From Flavobacterium rakeshii (lineage in GTDB: Bacteria; Bacteroidota; Bacteroidia; Flavobacteriales; Flavobacteriaceae), in NCBI RefSeq assembly GCF_009741375.1, contig NZ_WOWP01000063.1, positions 1-64,000 on the forward strand: a stretch of DNA of 64,000 nucleotides. The letters run 5' to 3'. The stretch's first letter is position 1, and every line of letters starts with the position of its first letter. The translations under genes and the position numbers were made by a program. This document shows, piece after piece, positions 1 through 9,324 of this stretch. The notes below the pieces were generated by a model, which saw only the letters and a program-made list of their open reading frames with translations, did not search any database and had not been told where the DNA came from.

Positions 1-3000
1 TTCATAGTATCTCCATTTGGAGAGATACCTTTAGGAATCATACAGGCAACATTATCAACAGTAAGTTCAAATGATGAAGAACAGATATCACCTCCGGCAG
101 GAGTTACTATTACGGTGTAAACACCAATCTCTGTAGCTGTAGCTGTTAAACCTGTACCTACAGTAGCACCATTAGCATCAGTCCAGTCAATATTAACCGT
201 ACCTTCTGTGTAATTTGCATCAAGAGCAACTTCAAGAGTGTAAATTCCGCCTTCACAACCCTGGTTAACACTAATAATAGGTGTTGGAACAATACTAACT
301 TCAAAGCTTGTCTCATCTGTACAATTTGTAGGTGCTGTAGCAGATTCTGCATAAATATATATTACCTGAGAAGTCGTTATCTCATCACCTGCAAGTAACA
401 TATCACCTGTAGCAGCCGTACCCGTATAATAATTATTATTAGCACTTAGTTCAGGAAGTACAAAAGCATCACACGATGTTACATTTTCCATTACATCTGC
501 AACAGGGATAGGAGTTACAGTTAGATATACTGACTGCGTAGCCTCACAACCAGAGTTATTAATAGTTACCTCATAAGATCCCTCTTCACTAACCACGATA
601 CTTGAACCTGTCTCTGCAAGAGGAGCGTCATTAAATGTCCATGTATAAGTTACATCCGGAGAAGCAGGATCAAAGTTTATAGCAACAATATCTATAGTAG
701 CATCCGTTGTTCCTTCACAAATATTAAAGTCTCCACCCATATCAAAATCAGGTGTAAGATCCTGAATAATTAAATTAAAGTTAAGAACACCTACACAACC
801 TGTTGGTGTGTAAACAACTCTTACATATATTGGCTGAGATCCAGCTACTGTATTATCATATACAGGTCCTACAGGGTTATCACCACTTTCTGCATCAGCC
901 TCATTTTCATGATATGAAATTACAAAATCAGCAACATCATATCCTTCAATTATACCAGCTTCTATTAAGTCAGTATTTGAAGTAAAGTCAAATGAAGCAA
1001 ATCCACTTGCATCACAAGCTATAAGATCGATAGGAGCACCTACAGTTTCTTCCACAGGAAGATAGAACTCAACACGTTTAGTACCTTCAAGTATACAGTC
1101 GGTACCTTCATAGTTAACCACTACTGAGTAATCACCTGTTTGATTAACTACTAAGTCTGGACCGGTTTCATCTAATTGAGTAGTAACACCTTCGTCATCA
1201 GTAACAGACCAAACAAAATTGTATAATTCCGGATCTAAACCAGTTTGAATTACTGTTTCCTGCTGATCACAAATAGCATTTCCTCCAGGAACCGTAAGGT
1301 CAATACCTAAGTCAAGTCCGCCAATATCAAAACTACCACCTGCTAAGAATACAGCAGAGTTATAAATAGAGTCATTATAATCGGCAATTACAAGCTTAAT
1401 GTGATAGTTACCACCAGGAACTACAGGACCTGCGGCTGTCATAACAACTGTTTGACCTCTATAACCTATAGCCGAACCATAAGGGTTATCCTGGTTGTAA
1501 GAACCAAAGTATTGTGGATTTTGAGAATCACAACCCGTATTATATTGACTATCCCTAATATTTACTACCGATACCGGAATTGTTGTACCAGGAATAACCG
1601 CAAGGTTAGTGGTATTAGTTTCAGGATCCGGGTTATCTAAATCTGTAAGTATAAACGCAAACGCATCAGAGAAGTTACACTGGAATGTACCGTACTCCTG
1701 AGAAGCAAACATGAAATCAAAAGTGATTTGGTTTGTAAGCGGAGTAAAGTCAAACTCAAGGATAGACGCATTGTTAAGCGTTCCTGTATTACCTCCTTCA
1801 GCAATAATAGCCGATAAGTCAGCATCACCTACCCATACATTAGACTGAGTACCTGTGTTATTGTTAGGGTAAGGTCCCGGAGCTTCCTGAACGCTACCTG
1901 TAGCAAGTATCACACCATCGGCAAATGGGAATGATGAGTTGTTCTGGCTAAAGTAAGATATACCATTCGCCTGACCAAAGTTAGTACCTGTTTGAGACGT
2001 TATATTAGACACAAGCGCACATTCAGAACTAATAAGTACGTTCTCTACTAACTGCTCTACAGTATAATCTTCATTTACAGCGATTGATCCTGCTGGAGTT
2101 CCCACACAAATATCAAATGTAGAGGTTTGGTTTGGAGTAGATGTAGACGAGTAAACTCTTACTTTATAAGTAGTACCAGGAGATAAGTTTTCTGCTAAGC
2201 TTTGGTTAGCTGTACTACAGTAAACCTGAGTTAAAGTTCCACACTCATCACCCTCATAAACTGCATGATATAGGAAAGTTGTACTACCCTGAACATTGCT
2301 TAAAGTAATAAAGTGTATAGTACTTGTAGCTGTAAATTCAAACCATACGTCATCATCTGCAGTACCGCCACATGTATTATCTTCTGCAGAAGCAGTGGCA
2401 GAGTAGATAGTACCTGATTCAAACTCTACACATTCAGAACTAGTGTTTACAGTCACCACAGTAGCATCTGCACACTCATCATTAACCGGTGGTGGTGGTG
2501 GTGTAGCCACACATACTTCAAATTCTGAAGTTTGAGCAGTTGACGACCAAGAATACACTCTTATCTTATAAGTATTTCCAATAGTTAAGCCGCTGGCAAA
2601 ACTCTGGTTAGGATCACTACAATATAGTTGAGTTAAAGTACCACATTCATCACCTTCATAAAGTACGTGATATAAATCAGTTGTACCATTTGTAATATTT
2701 TGTAATGTAATTACGTGAGTATCGTTTGTAGCAACAAACTCAAACCATACGTCATCATCATCATTACCTCCACAAGTATTATCTTCTCCAGAAGCTGTTG
2801 CAGAGAATACAATACCAGGAACAACTTCAACACACTCCTGAGTTGGGTTTACAGGAACCACAGTAGCATCAGCACATTCGTCATTTGCCGGTGGTGGTGG
2901 TGGTGTACCTATACAAAGGTTAAAATCAACTAACTGACCTGGAGTAGACGTCCAAGTATAAATTCTTATTTTATAAGTGGTACCAGGGGTTAATCCTGTT

Positions 3001-6000
3001 ACTGTTGTACTGTTTGAAGTTCCACAATACACATCAGTTAATGCTCCACACTCATCACCTTCATAAACCGCATGATATAGGAAAGTTGTACTACCTACAA
3101 TATCAAGAATTTTAATTAGGTGAGTATCATTAGTAGCTACAAATTCAAACCATACATCATCATCATCTGTACCAAAACATGAGTTTGGTTCTGCAGAAGG
3201 AGTTGTCCATGATAAAGAACCAGGAACTACCTGATCACAAACCTGAGTTGGGTTAACCGGTACCGGAACAGCCTCAGCACACTCATCATTTGCCGGTGGC
3301 GGTGGCGGTGTACCAATACATAAATCAAACGTGGTAGTTTGAGGTACAACATTGGTTGAACTGTAAACTCTAATGTAATATGTATTACCTACTGTTAAAC
3401 CACTTGCTAAACTATTATTAGCAGTAGCACAGTATAATTGTGTCATAGAACCACATGAATTACCTTCATAAAGAACATGGTATAGGAAAGTTGTACTACC
3501 TACAACATTTATGAAATCTATAGTATGAACATCATTTGTAGCAACAAACTGATACCATACATCATCGTCATCTGTACCGAAACATGAATTAGGCTCTCCA
3601 GATTCTGTAGCCCATGCAATAGTACCTGAAACTGTATTACCACACTCAAGATCAGGATTAGTAAACGCCTGCTGAGCATTAGCACAGTCGTCATTTGCCG
3701 GCGGCGGCGGCGGCGTACCAATACAAAGATCAAACGTAGTAGTTTGTCCGCTTAAATTCGTAGATGTATAAATTCTTACATAGTAAGTTTGTCCAACAGT
3801 TAAACCTCCTGCAATACTTACATTATTAGTAGAACAGTAAAGCTGAGTCATAGCACCACAACTATCTCCTTCGTAAATTGTATGATACATAAACGTTGTA
3901 CTACCAACAAGGTTAGTAAGGCTAATTTGATGCGTTTCACTTGTTGCCTCAAACTGATACCACACATCGTCATCGGCAGTACCAAAACATGTATTACTTT
4001 CCAGGGAACCTGTAGCCCAGGCAATAGTACCCGAAGCAAAGTTACCGCAATCAAGATCAGGATTAGTTAAAACAACCTCAGCATTAGCACAGTCGTCATT
4101 TGCCGGTGGTGGTGGTGGTGTACCAATACATAAGTCAAACGCTGATGTTTGAGCCGGAGTAGAAGTCCAGGTATACACCCTTACATAATAGGTTTCACCA
4201 ATGGTAAGCCCACCTACTATACTGTTATTAGGATCACTACAAACAAGGTTTGTTAACGAGCCACATGAACCAGAGTAAACAGCGTGAAATAAATCAGTTG
4301 TACTACCTGTTATATTATTTAAATTAACTGTATGGGTTGTACTTGTTGCAACAAATGAGAACCAAACATCATCATCATCTGTACCTCCGCAAGAGTTAGC
4401 ATCTATTGACGGAGTAGCCCATGCAACAGTACCTGGTGTGAATGAAGTACAGTTTAAATCAGGATTAACTGTCACAGCAAAAGCATTAGCACAATCATCA
4501 TTTGCCGGTGGTGGTGGTGGTGTACCAATACAAACATCAAACACAGAAGTTTGAGGAGTTGAAGATGTTGAATATACCCTTACATAATAAGTATTACCAA
4601 TGGTTAAACCACCCGCAACACTGTTATTAGGGTTACTACAGTAAAGTTCTGTAAATGATCCGCAAGAACCAGAATAAACAACGTGATCAAGAGCAGTTGT
4701 ACCACCGTTAATGTTGTTAAGGTTAATTGTATGAGAAGTACTTGTTGCTACAAATGAGAACCAAACATCATCATCAGCTGTACCCGAACACGTAAAACCT
4801 TCGGCAGAAGCTGTAGCAGAATAAATAGTACCGGTAACAAACTGAGCACAGTCTAAATCAGGGTTAACAGGAACCGAAATCGCATCTGCACACTCATCGT
4901 TTGCCGGTGGTGGCGGAGGTGTACCTATACAGATTTCAAAGTTTGAGGTTTGGTTTGAAGCAGATGTCCATGAGTAAACCCTTACATAATAAGTATTCCC
5001 TACAGTAAGCCCTGTAGCTGTACTGTTATTAGGATCACTACAATATAATTGTGTTAATGAAGAACAATCGTTACCCTCATAAACAACATGATACAAATCG
5101 GTAGTACCGTTTGTAATATTATTTAAGTTAACAAGATGAGTAGTGTTTGTCGCTACGAAAGAGAACCAAACATCATCATCAGCCGTACCAAAACATGTGT
5201 TGCCTTCAGAAGAGGCAGTAGCACCATTTATACTACCCGGAGTACTTACCGAACAAATGTTAGTTGGGTTCACCGTTAAAGCAACAGCATCTGCACAGGC
5301 ATCATTACCCGGGGCAGTGCTAAAGTTAAATGGACCAACCCACTCACTAAAGTTACCATCACCACAAGCAGCTCTAACATAATATTTATAAGCTGTAGTT
5401 GGGTTTAAACCATTAATGGTTGTTGAGTTTCCGTCTACCAGATAATCTGCTGTACCATCCGGAGCATCAATAAACTCTACAACCTCAACCTCATACTGAG
5501 CAGCACCTCCGGTCCAGCTCAAATCAGCAGTTTCACCTGTAACACCCGTTACATTTAAGTCTGTAGGAGGCAAACATTGCTCAATAATGCTTACGTTATC
5601 AACCAACCAACGGTCAGCATTATCACCTTCCATAAGGAAACCAACAAAATAATCCTCTCCTGCTGTACCTGGTAAATCTACCAAAACCTCTACATATTCA
5701 GTTTGTGAAGGGTTAATTCCAGGCTCAGTCCATGACTGTACAACGGTATAAGCATCAAGATCATCAAGATCTGCACCAGCTGGCGCAATGATAATCCTGT
5801 ACATACTACCCTGGTTACCTCCCAGGGTCAAGGCACAGTAAAAACGTAACTGCCCGTTTGCCGGCATTGTAAATTGTGGTGTAACCAGCCAGTCTTTAGC
5901 CGGATCTCCGTCATCTGAAACATTTTCACGATCCAGGAAAGCTGCATAATTCCCCTCGTAAGGAGGCTGATAATCATTCCCTAACTGAGATTGCTTCCAG

Positions 6001-6146
6001 GTTTGGATCGTACCTATCTCATTGTCATGTATTGTCCAGCCGGCCGGGGCAAACGCGCCCTCAAAGCCTTCCAACGGCAGCCCGTCCTGCGAATAACCGC
6101 AAAGACTTAACAATGCCATGAAAAATAACAAAGTAATTTTCTTCAT
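1..6146 (-). CDS. Giant T9SS type B surface protein with anchor-J, Fn3, eight PPC-like repeats and anchor-L domains (3' end cut by window)
   Basis: The reading frame runs from ATG at 6146 to the left edge without a stop, about 2048 codons. Domain order: Sec signal peptide (residues 1-19, ending CGYSQ); a choice-of-anchor J / MAM-like module (about 25-190, 'GFEGAFAPAGW'); a fibronectin III domain (190-275); eight repeats of about 134 residues (about 279-1350); a choice-of-anchor L domain (about 1350-1605, 'YTVEQLVENVLISS'); and Ig/SprB-like beta-sandwich modules up to about 2030. The last readable residues, IPKGISPNGDTM, are the conserved opening of the T9SS type B (gliding motility-associated C-terminal) sorting domain. 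The protein should therefore cross the outer membrane through the type IX system and act at the surface as an adhesin or gliding-type protein. The architecture is seen; the role in adhesion is inferred. It is divergent from lpxH. Confidence 0.9.
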   Translation of the reverse strand, partial: MKKITLLFFMALLSLCGYSQDGLPLEGFEGAFAPAGWTIHDNEIGTIQTWKQSQLGNDYQPPYEGNYAAFLDRENVSDDGDPAKDWLVTPQFTMPANGQLRFYCALTLGGNQGSMYRIIIAPAGADLDDLDAYTVVQSWTEPGINPSQTEYVEVLVDLPGTAGEDYFVGFLMEGDNADRWLVDNVSIIEQCLPPTDLNVTGVTGETADLSWTGGAAQYEVEVVEFIDAPDGTADYLVDGNSTTINGLNPTTAYKYYVRAACGDGNFSEWVGPFNFSTAPGNDACADAVALTVNPTNICSVSTPGSINGATASSEGNTCFGTADDDVWFSFVATNTTHLVNLNNITNGTTDLYHVVYEGNDCSSLTQLYCSDPNNSTATGLTVGNTYYVRVYSWTSASNQTSNFEICIGTPPPPPANDECADAISVPVNPDLDCAQFVTGTIYSATASAEGFTCSGTADDDVWFSFVATSTSHTINLNNINGGTTALDHVVYSGSCGSFTELYCSNPNNSVAGGLTIGNTYYVRVYSTSSTPQTSVFDVCIGTPPPPPANDDCANAFAVTVNPDLNCTSFTPGTVAWATPSIDANSCGGTDDDDVWFSFVATSTTHTVNLNNITGSTTDLFHAVYSGSCGSLTNLVCSDPNNSIVGGLTIGETYYVRVYTWTSTPAQTSAFDLCIGTPPPPPANDDCANAEVVLTNPDLDCGNFASGTIAWATGSLESNTCFGTADDDVWYQFEATSETHQISLTNLVGSTTFMYHTIYEGDSCGAMTQLYCSTNNVSIAGGLTVGQTYYVRIYTSTNLSGQTTTFDLCIGTPPPPPANDDCANAQQAFTNPDLECGNTVSGTIAWATESGEPNSCFGTDDDDVWYQFVATNDVHTIDFINVVGSTTFLYHVLYEGNSCGSMTQLYCATANNSLASGLTVGNTYYIRVYSSTNVVPQTTTFDLCIGTPPPPPANDECAEAVPVPVNPTQVCDQVVPGSLSWTTPSAEPNSCFGTDDDDVWFEFVATNDTHLIKILDIVGSTTFLYHAVYEGDECGALTDVYCGTSNSTTVTGLTPGTTYKIRIYTWTSTPGQLVDFNLCIGTPPPPPANDECADATVVPVNPTQECVEVVPGIVFSATASGEDNTCGGNDDDDVWFEFVATNDTHVITLQNITNGTTDLYHVLYEGDECGTLTQLYCSDPNQSFASGLTIGNTYKIRVYSWSSTAQTSEFEVCVATPPPPPVNDECADATVVTVNTSSECVEFESGTIYSATASAEDNTCGGTADDDVWFEFTATSTIHFITLSNVQGSTTFLYHAVYEGDECGTLTQVYCSTANQSLAENLSPGTTYKVRVYSSTSTPNQTSTFDICVGTPAGSIAVNEDYTVEQLVENVLISSECALVSNITSQTGTNFGQANGISYFSQNNSSFPFADGVILATGSVQEAPGPYPNNNTGTQSNVWVGDADLSAIIAEGGNTGTLNNASILEFDFTPLTNQITFDFMFASQEYGTFQCNFSDAFAFILTDLDNPDPETNTTNLAVIPGTTIPVSVVNIRDSQYNTGCDSQNPQYFGSYNQDNPYGSAIGYRGQTVVMTAAGPVVPGGNYHIKLVIADYNDSIYNSAVFLAGGSFDIGGLDLGIDLTVPGGNAICDQQETVIQTGLDPELYNFVWSVTDDEGVTTQLDETGPDLVVNQTGDYSVVVNYEGTDCILEGTKRVEFYLPVEETVGAPIDLIACDASGFASFDFTSNTDLIEAGIIEGYDVADFVISYHENEADAESGDNPVGPVYDNTVAGSQPIYVRVVYTPTGCVGVLNFNLIIQDLTPDFDMGGDFNICEGTTDATIDIVAINFDPASPDVTYTWTFNDAPLAETGSSIVVSEEGSYEVTINNSGCEATQSVYLTVTPIPVADVMENVTSCDAFVLPELSANNNYYTGTAATGDMLLAGDEITTSQVIYIYAESATAPTNCTDETSFEVSIVPTPIISVNQGCEGGIYTLEVALDANYTEGTVNIDWTDANGATVGTGLTATATEIGVYTVIVTPAGGDICSSSFELTVDNVACMIPKGISPNGDTM
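2095..5315 (-). repeat. Eight tandem ~402-bp coding repeats (~134 aa each) with polyproline linkers
   Basis: Within the giant surface protein, a unit of about 402 bp recurs eight times. Each unit opens with an NDECADA-type motif. Seven of the eight are preceded by a PPPPP linker; the first, near 5305, has PG instead. The linkers lie near 2487, 2889, 3294, 3699, 4102, 4504 and 4905. Each unit contains 'ADDDVWFSFVAT', 'VYEGxxCSSLTQLYCS' and 'GLTVGxTYYVRVY', which resemble bacterial pre-peptidase C-terminal (PPC)-type beta-sandwich domains. The linkers are written in different proline codons: GGT-rich in most, all GGC at 3699, and mixed at 3294 and 4905. Confidence 0.85.
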
Positions 6147-6250
6147 AGATAATAAATTAGTAGTTTATGTTTAAGTTACCGAAAGTATAAAAAAAAACAC
6201 AAGCTTAACCCTAATTAAATAACGAATAATTACATTTTAACCAAAAAAAA

Positions 6251-6258
6251 CAAATTTA
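6251..6258 (-). promoter_or_regulatory. Candidate -7 element for the giant surface protein
   Basis: CAAATTTA on the plus strand is TAAATTTG on the minus strand, an exact match to the Bacteroidota -7 consensus TAnnTTTG. It would give a leader of about 100 nt before ATG 6146. A weaker alternative with one mismatch (TACTTTCG on the minus strand) sits at 6180-6187, closer to the gene. Confidence 0.45.
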
Positions 6259-6329
6259 TTTCGATTTGTTATGAATTTAAAAACATAACGTAATTATAAC
6301 GCTGTAACACCTTTTTAAAATTGTCTTCA

Positions 6330-6337
6330 TATCTTTG
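6330..6337 (+). promoter_or_regulatory. Candidate -7 element for lpxH
   Basis: TATCTTTG matches the Bacteroidota -7 consensus TAnnTTTG exactly and ends 22 nt before the ATG at 6360. I see no clear TTTG -33 element at the standard distance. Confidence 0.5.
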
Positions 6338-6359
6338 GCATATTATTTAAGAATTTAAC

Positions 6360-7112
6360 ATGTCCCAAAGACTCAAAATATACTTTGCTTCCGATCAACA
6401 TTTAGGTGCTCCAACCCAAGAAAAAAGCTTCCCCAGAGAGAAAAAATTTGTAGCCTGGCTGGACGAGGTTAAGAAAGATGCCGATGCTATTTTTTTACTT
6501 GGAGATCTGTTTGATTTTTGGTTTGAATATAAAACAGTAGTACCAAAGGGATTTGTGAGAGTACTGGGAAAACTGGCAGAAATACGCGACTCTGGCACGC
6601 CTATATACTTTTTTGTAGGAAATCATGACTTATGGATGCATGATTATTTTGAAAAGGAACTAAACATACCTGTTTACCACAAACCAAAAGAATTTACTTT
6701 TAATGACAAAGTGTTCCTTATAGGACACGGTGACGGACTTGGACCCGGCGATAAAGGCTATAAAAGGATGAAAAAAGTATTTACCAATCCTTTTTCAAAA
6801 TGGCTTTTCAGATGGTTTCATCCTGACCTTGGGGTTAAACTGGCACAATACCTATCGGTAAAAAACAAGCTTATATCGGGTGATGCTGATGTTAGGTTTT
6901 TAGGTGAAGATAACGAATGGCTTGTTTTATACTCCAAAAGAAAACTGGAAACAAAACACTACGACTATTTTGTTTTTGGTCACAGGCATTTACCTATGAC
7001 CATTGATTTAGGACAAAACTCCACCTACATCAATCTGGGCGATTGGATTGGCTATTTTACCTATGGTGTTTTTGACGGAGAGAAATTTGAACTGAAAGAA
7101 TACAAAAACTAA
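6360..7112 (+). CDS. lpxH: UDP-2,3-diacylglucosamine diphosphatase LpxH
   Basis: A calcineurin-like metallophosphoesterase of 250 residues, the usual LpxH size. It shows the metal-binding series in order: SDQH (Asp12, His14), GDLFDFW (Asp49), GNHD (Asn88-Asp90), GHGDG (His123) and GHRH (His208, His210). LpxH hydrolyses UDP-2,3-diacylglucosamine to lipid X on the cytoplasmic face of the inner membrane in lipid A synthesis. There is no signal peptide, as expected. The second residue of the first motif is Gln rather than the usual Leu, a conservative position outside the ligands. Its stop overlaps by 4 bp the stop of the converging gene at 7109-7462. The family assignment is firm; other metallophosphoesterases of this fold are less likely given the GDLFDFW and GHRH context. 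Confidence 0.9.
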   Translation: MSQRLKIYFASDQHLGAPTQEKSFPREKKFVAWLDEVKKDADAIFLLGDLFDFWFEYKTVVPKGFVRVLGKLAEIRDSGTPIYFFVGNHDLWMHDYFEKELNIPVYHKPKEFTFNDKVFLIGHGDGLGPGDKGYKRMKKVFTNPFSKWLFRWFHPDLGVKLAQYLSVKNKLISGDADVRFLGEDNEWLVLYSKRKLETKHYDYFVFGHRHLPMTIDLGQNSTYINLGDWIGYFTYGVFDGEKFELKEYKN

Positions 7113-7462
7113 TTTTTGCACACATTATTAATATACTCATTAAGGTTCACTGTAAAAAGCGTACCCTCAAGTAAATCTTTAATATCAACAAGCTCCTGAG
7201 CTGAGACAGCCAGTTCAATTTCATTAACCGGAGTTTTAAGTAAAAACCTGTGGCATTTGTTCCTAAAACCACAGCCACCGCAATGGTTTTTATCATACAT
7301 TTCGTTTACAATACAGGCAAAACGCTGTATCTCTTCACGGGTAAAATAAAAGCCGGTTTCCTTAAATATAACCTGAATTCTGTCGGTTAAAAGAGTATCG
7401 TTTTTACGCCAGTAAAATGACACTCCAAAGTCGTTAAAGTAAATTTGTTCAATCTCTTTCAT
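7109..7462 (-). CDS. Conserved-looking hypothetical protein with a Cys cluster (117 aa)
   Basis: I do not recognise this family with certainty. The start is placed at ATG 7462 (MKEIEQIYF), because the longer frame to 7480 begins at TTG and adds only an unremarkable MFKTTT. No signal peptide or membrane segment is visible, so it is probably cytoplasmic. The middle carries C-x10-C-x2-C-x5-C followed by HRF ('CGGCGFRNKCHRF'), a compact cluster that could bind zinc or an Fe-S centre. An aromatic-rich N-terminal half (FGVSFYWRK) precedes it. The gene converges on lpxH with a 4-bp overlap of stop codons and lies downstream of recJ in the same direction. Its presence as a real gene is supported by coherent composition and lack of a competing frame. 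The metal-binding idea is inference. Confidence 0.7.
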   Translation of the reverse strand: MKEIEQIYFNDFGVSFYWRKNDTLLTDRIQVIFKETGFYFTREEIQRFACIVNEMYDKNHCGGCGFRNKCHRFLLKTPVNEIELAVSAQELVDIKDLLEGTLFTVNLNEYINNVCKN

Positions 7463-7545
7463 CGTCGTGGTTTTAAACAAAAATATAAATTATTTAAAAC
7501 CATTCTAAATAAATAGATTGTTTTTAGTAAAAAAGTTTTCAACGG

Positions 7546-9243
7546 CTACTCTACGGTGCGTATATCGCGCAAACGAAGCTGAGTAGACACATTACCGTTC
7601 CACTCATTCTCCTCTATGGAGTACACCGCCTCAAAAGGCTTACCGCTACAGGCTATATTCATTTTTGATGCCAACCCGAAACCAACTGCCGCATAACCTT
7701 CGGCGTCACCTTGCTTTACAAAAAGCCTTAAATGGGTTTCATCGGCACCAATAGCCTTACCGTAACCTGTATCCATTAATCCGCGCGACAGGAATACCGG
7801 AGTCATATTGCCCGGACCAAATGGCTCAAACTGTTTTAATATCCTGAAGAATTTTGGGGTAATATCGCTGAAATCAATCTCGGCATCCACCTGCACTTCG
7901 GGCACTAAAAGTTCGGGAGCTATAGTTTGTCTAACCACCTCTTCAAAACGTTGTTTAAAGCCGGAATACTGCTCTTCTTTCAGCGTAAGCCCCGCTGCAT
8001 ACATATGTCCTCCAAACTGCTCTAAATGATCAGCACAGGCTTCGAGCGCATTATACACATCAAAATCTTTTACTGATCTTGCCGAAGCTGCCAGTTTATC
8101 TCCACTTTTTGTAAACACCAGCGTAGGCCTGTAATAGGTTTCCGTTAATCTTGAAGCCACAATACCAATAACCCCTTTGTGCCAGTTTTCATCATACACA
8201 ACAGTAGTGAAACGCTCCTGCTCATTATTAGACACTATCTGCATTAGTGCTTCAGTAGTAATTTGCTTGTCAAGATCTTTTCTTTCTGCGTTGAGTCCTT
8301 CTATCATGGCAGCAAACTCCTGAGCCTGTTCCAAATTAAATTCGGTAAGCAATTCGACCGCTTTATTGCCGTGGTAAATACGCCCGGCAGCGTTAATACG
8401 CGGTGCTATCTGAAAGACAACATCACCTATGGTAAGTTTTTGTTTTTTTACGTTTTGGATAAGCGCCTGTATACCCGGCCTTGGGAATGTATTAATCACA
8501 TCAAGCCCAAATGTTGCCAGTACCCTGTTCTCCCCTGTTATCGGGACAATATCGGCCGCTATGGCCGTGGCAACCAAATCAAGATAAGTAACCAAGTCGG
8601 TTATGGTTTGTCCGCGATTCCCTGCAAGTGCCTGTATCAGTTTAAAGCCTACACCACATCCGCAAAGTTCGTCATAAGGATAGGTACAGTCGGTTCGTTT
8701 TGGGTCCAGTACTGCTACAGCATCGGGCAGTTCATCACCGGGGCGGTGGTGATCGCAAATTATAAAATCGATACCCTTTTGTTTGGCATATTCAACTTTG
8801 TCAATCGATTTGATTCCGCAATCCAGCGCAATGATAAGCGTCATCCCGTTATCATCGGCAAAATCAATCCCCTGAAACGAAACTCCGTACCCCTCTGCAT
8901 ACCTGTCGGGTATATATGTCGCTACATTAGGGTAGTACGAATGCAGGTATGATGACATTAACGAAACAGCCGTAGTACCATCTACATCATAATCGCCAAA
9001 AACAAGTATGTTTTCGCCGTTTTCTATAGCTTGCTCAATACGTTTCACCGCCTTATCCATATCCTTCATCAGGTAGGGATTGTGCAAATCACTTAGTTTA
9101 GGACGGAAAAAATTCTTCGCTTCCTCAAAAGTTTCAATACCACGTTGTACCAGCAGTGAAGCTATAACTCCATCTACCTGAAGCGCTTGTGATAAATGTT
9201 TTATTTTTTGAAGATCGGGGGTTGGTTTTAATGTCCAGCGCAT
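7546..9243 (-). CDS. recJ: Single-stranded-DNA-specific exonuclease RecJ
   Basis: A 565-residue DHH/DHHA1 exonuclease that degrades single-stranded DNA 5' to 3' in recombination and mismatch or base-excision repair. Visible motifs: GDYDVDGTTA (motif I), LDCGI, CDHHRPG (the DHH signature), 'NAAGRIYHG', and in the C-terminal DHHA1 region 'GIVASRLTE' and 'QFGGHMYAAG'. An OB-fold tail follows. The start is set at ATG 9243 (MRWTLKP), the conserved beginning of flavobacterial RecJ. An in-frame TTG at 9264 would add only seven residues. It is divergent from the carboxypeptidase-regulatory-domain gene at 9325. No unusual features are seen. Confidence 0.95.
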   Translation of the reverse strand: MRWTLKPTPDLQKIKHLSQALQVDGVIASLLVQRGIETFEEAKNFFRPKLSDLHNPYLMKDMDKAVKRIEQAIENGENILVFGDYDVDGTTAVSLMSSYLHSYYPNVATYIPDRYAEGYGVSFQGIDFADDNGMTLIIALDCGIKSIDKVEYAKQKGIDFIICDHHRPGDELPDAVAVLDPKRTDCTYPYDELCGCGVGFKLIQALAGNRGQTITDLVTYLDLVATAIAADIVPITGENRVLATFGLDVINTFPRPGIQALIQNVKKQKLTIGDVVFQIAPRINAAGRIYHGNKAVELLTEFNLEQAQEFAAMIEGLNAERKDLDKQITTEALMQIVSNNEQERFTTVVYDENWHKGVIGIVASRLTETYYRPTLVFTKSGDKLAASARSVKDFDVYNALEACADHLEQFGGHMYAAGLTLKEEQYSGFKQRFEEVVRQTIAPELLVPEVQVDAEIDFSDITPKFFRILKQFEPFGPGNMTPVFLSRGLMDTGYGKAIGADETHLRLFVKQGDAEGYAAVGFGLASKMNIACSGKPFEAVYSIEENEWNGNVSTQLRLRDIRTVE

Positions 9244-9324
9244 GAAGAATTTTAATTTCTCCAAATGTAATTAATGGCACGGGCTTTGACAACCAAAACG
9301 CAAATTTTACAATAAACAATTGCT

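Noticed and set aside
2095..5315. Regular repeats considered as a CRISPR array
   Set aside because: The period is about 402 bp, the repeats are coding in one frame with conserved protein motifs, and no cas genes are present.
8263..8952. 229-codon plus-strand open frame opposite recJ
   Set aside because: It lies entirely antisense to a well-supported recJ, has atypical composition and no signal or domain; it is a shadow of the recJ codons.
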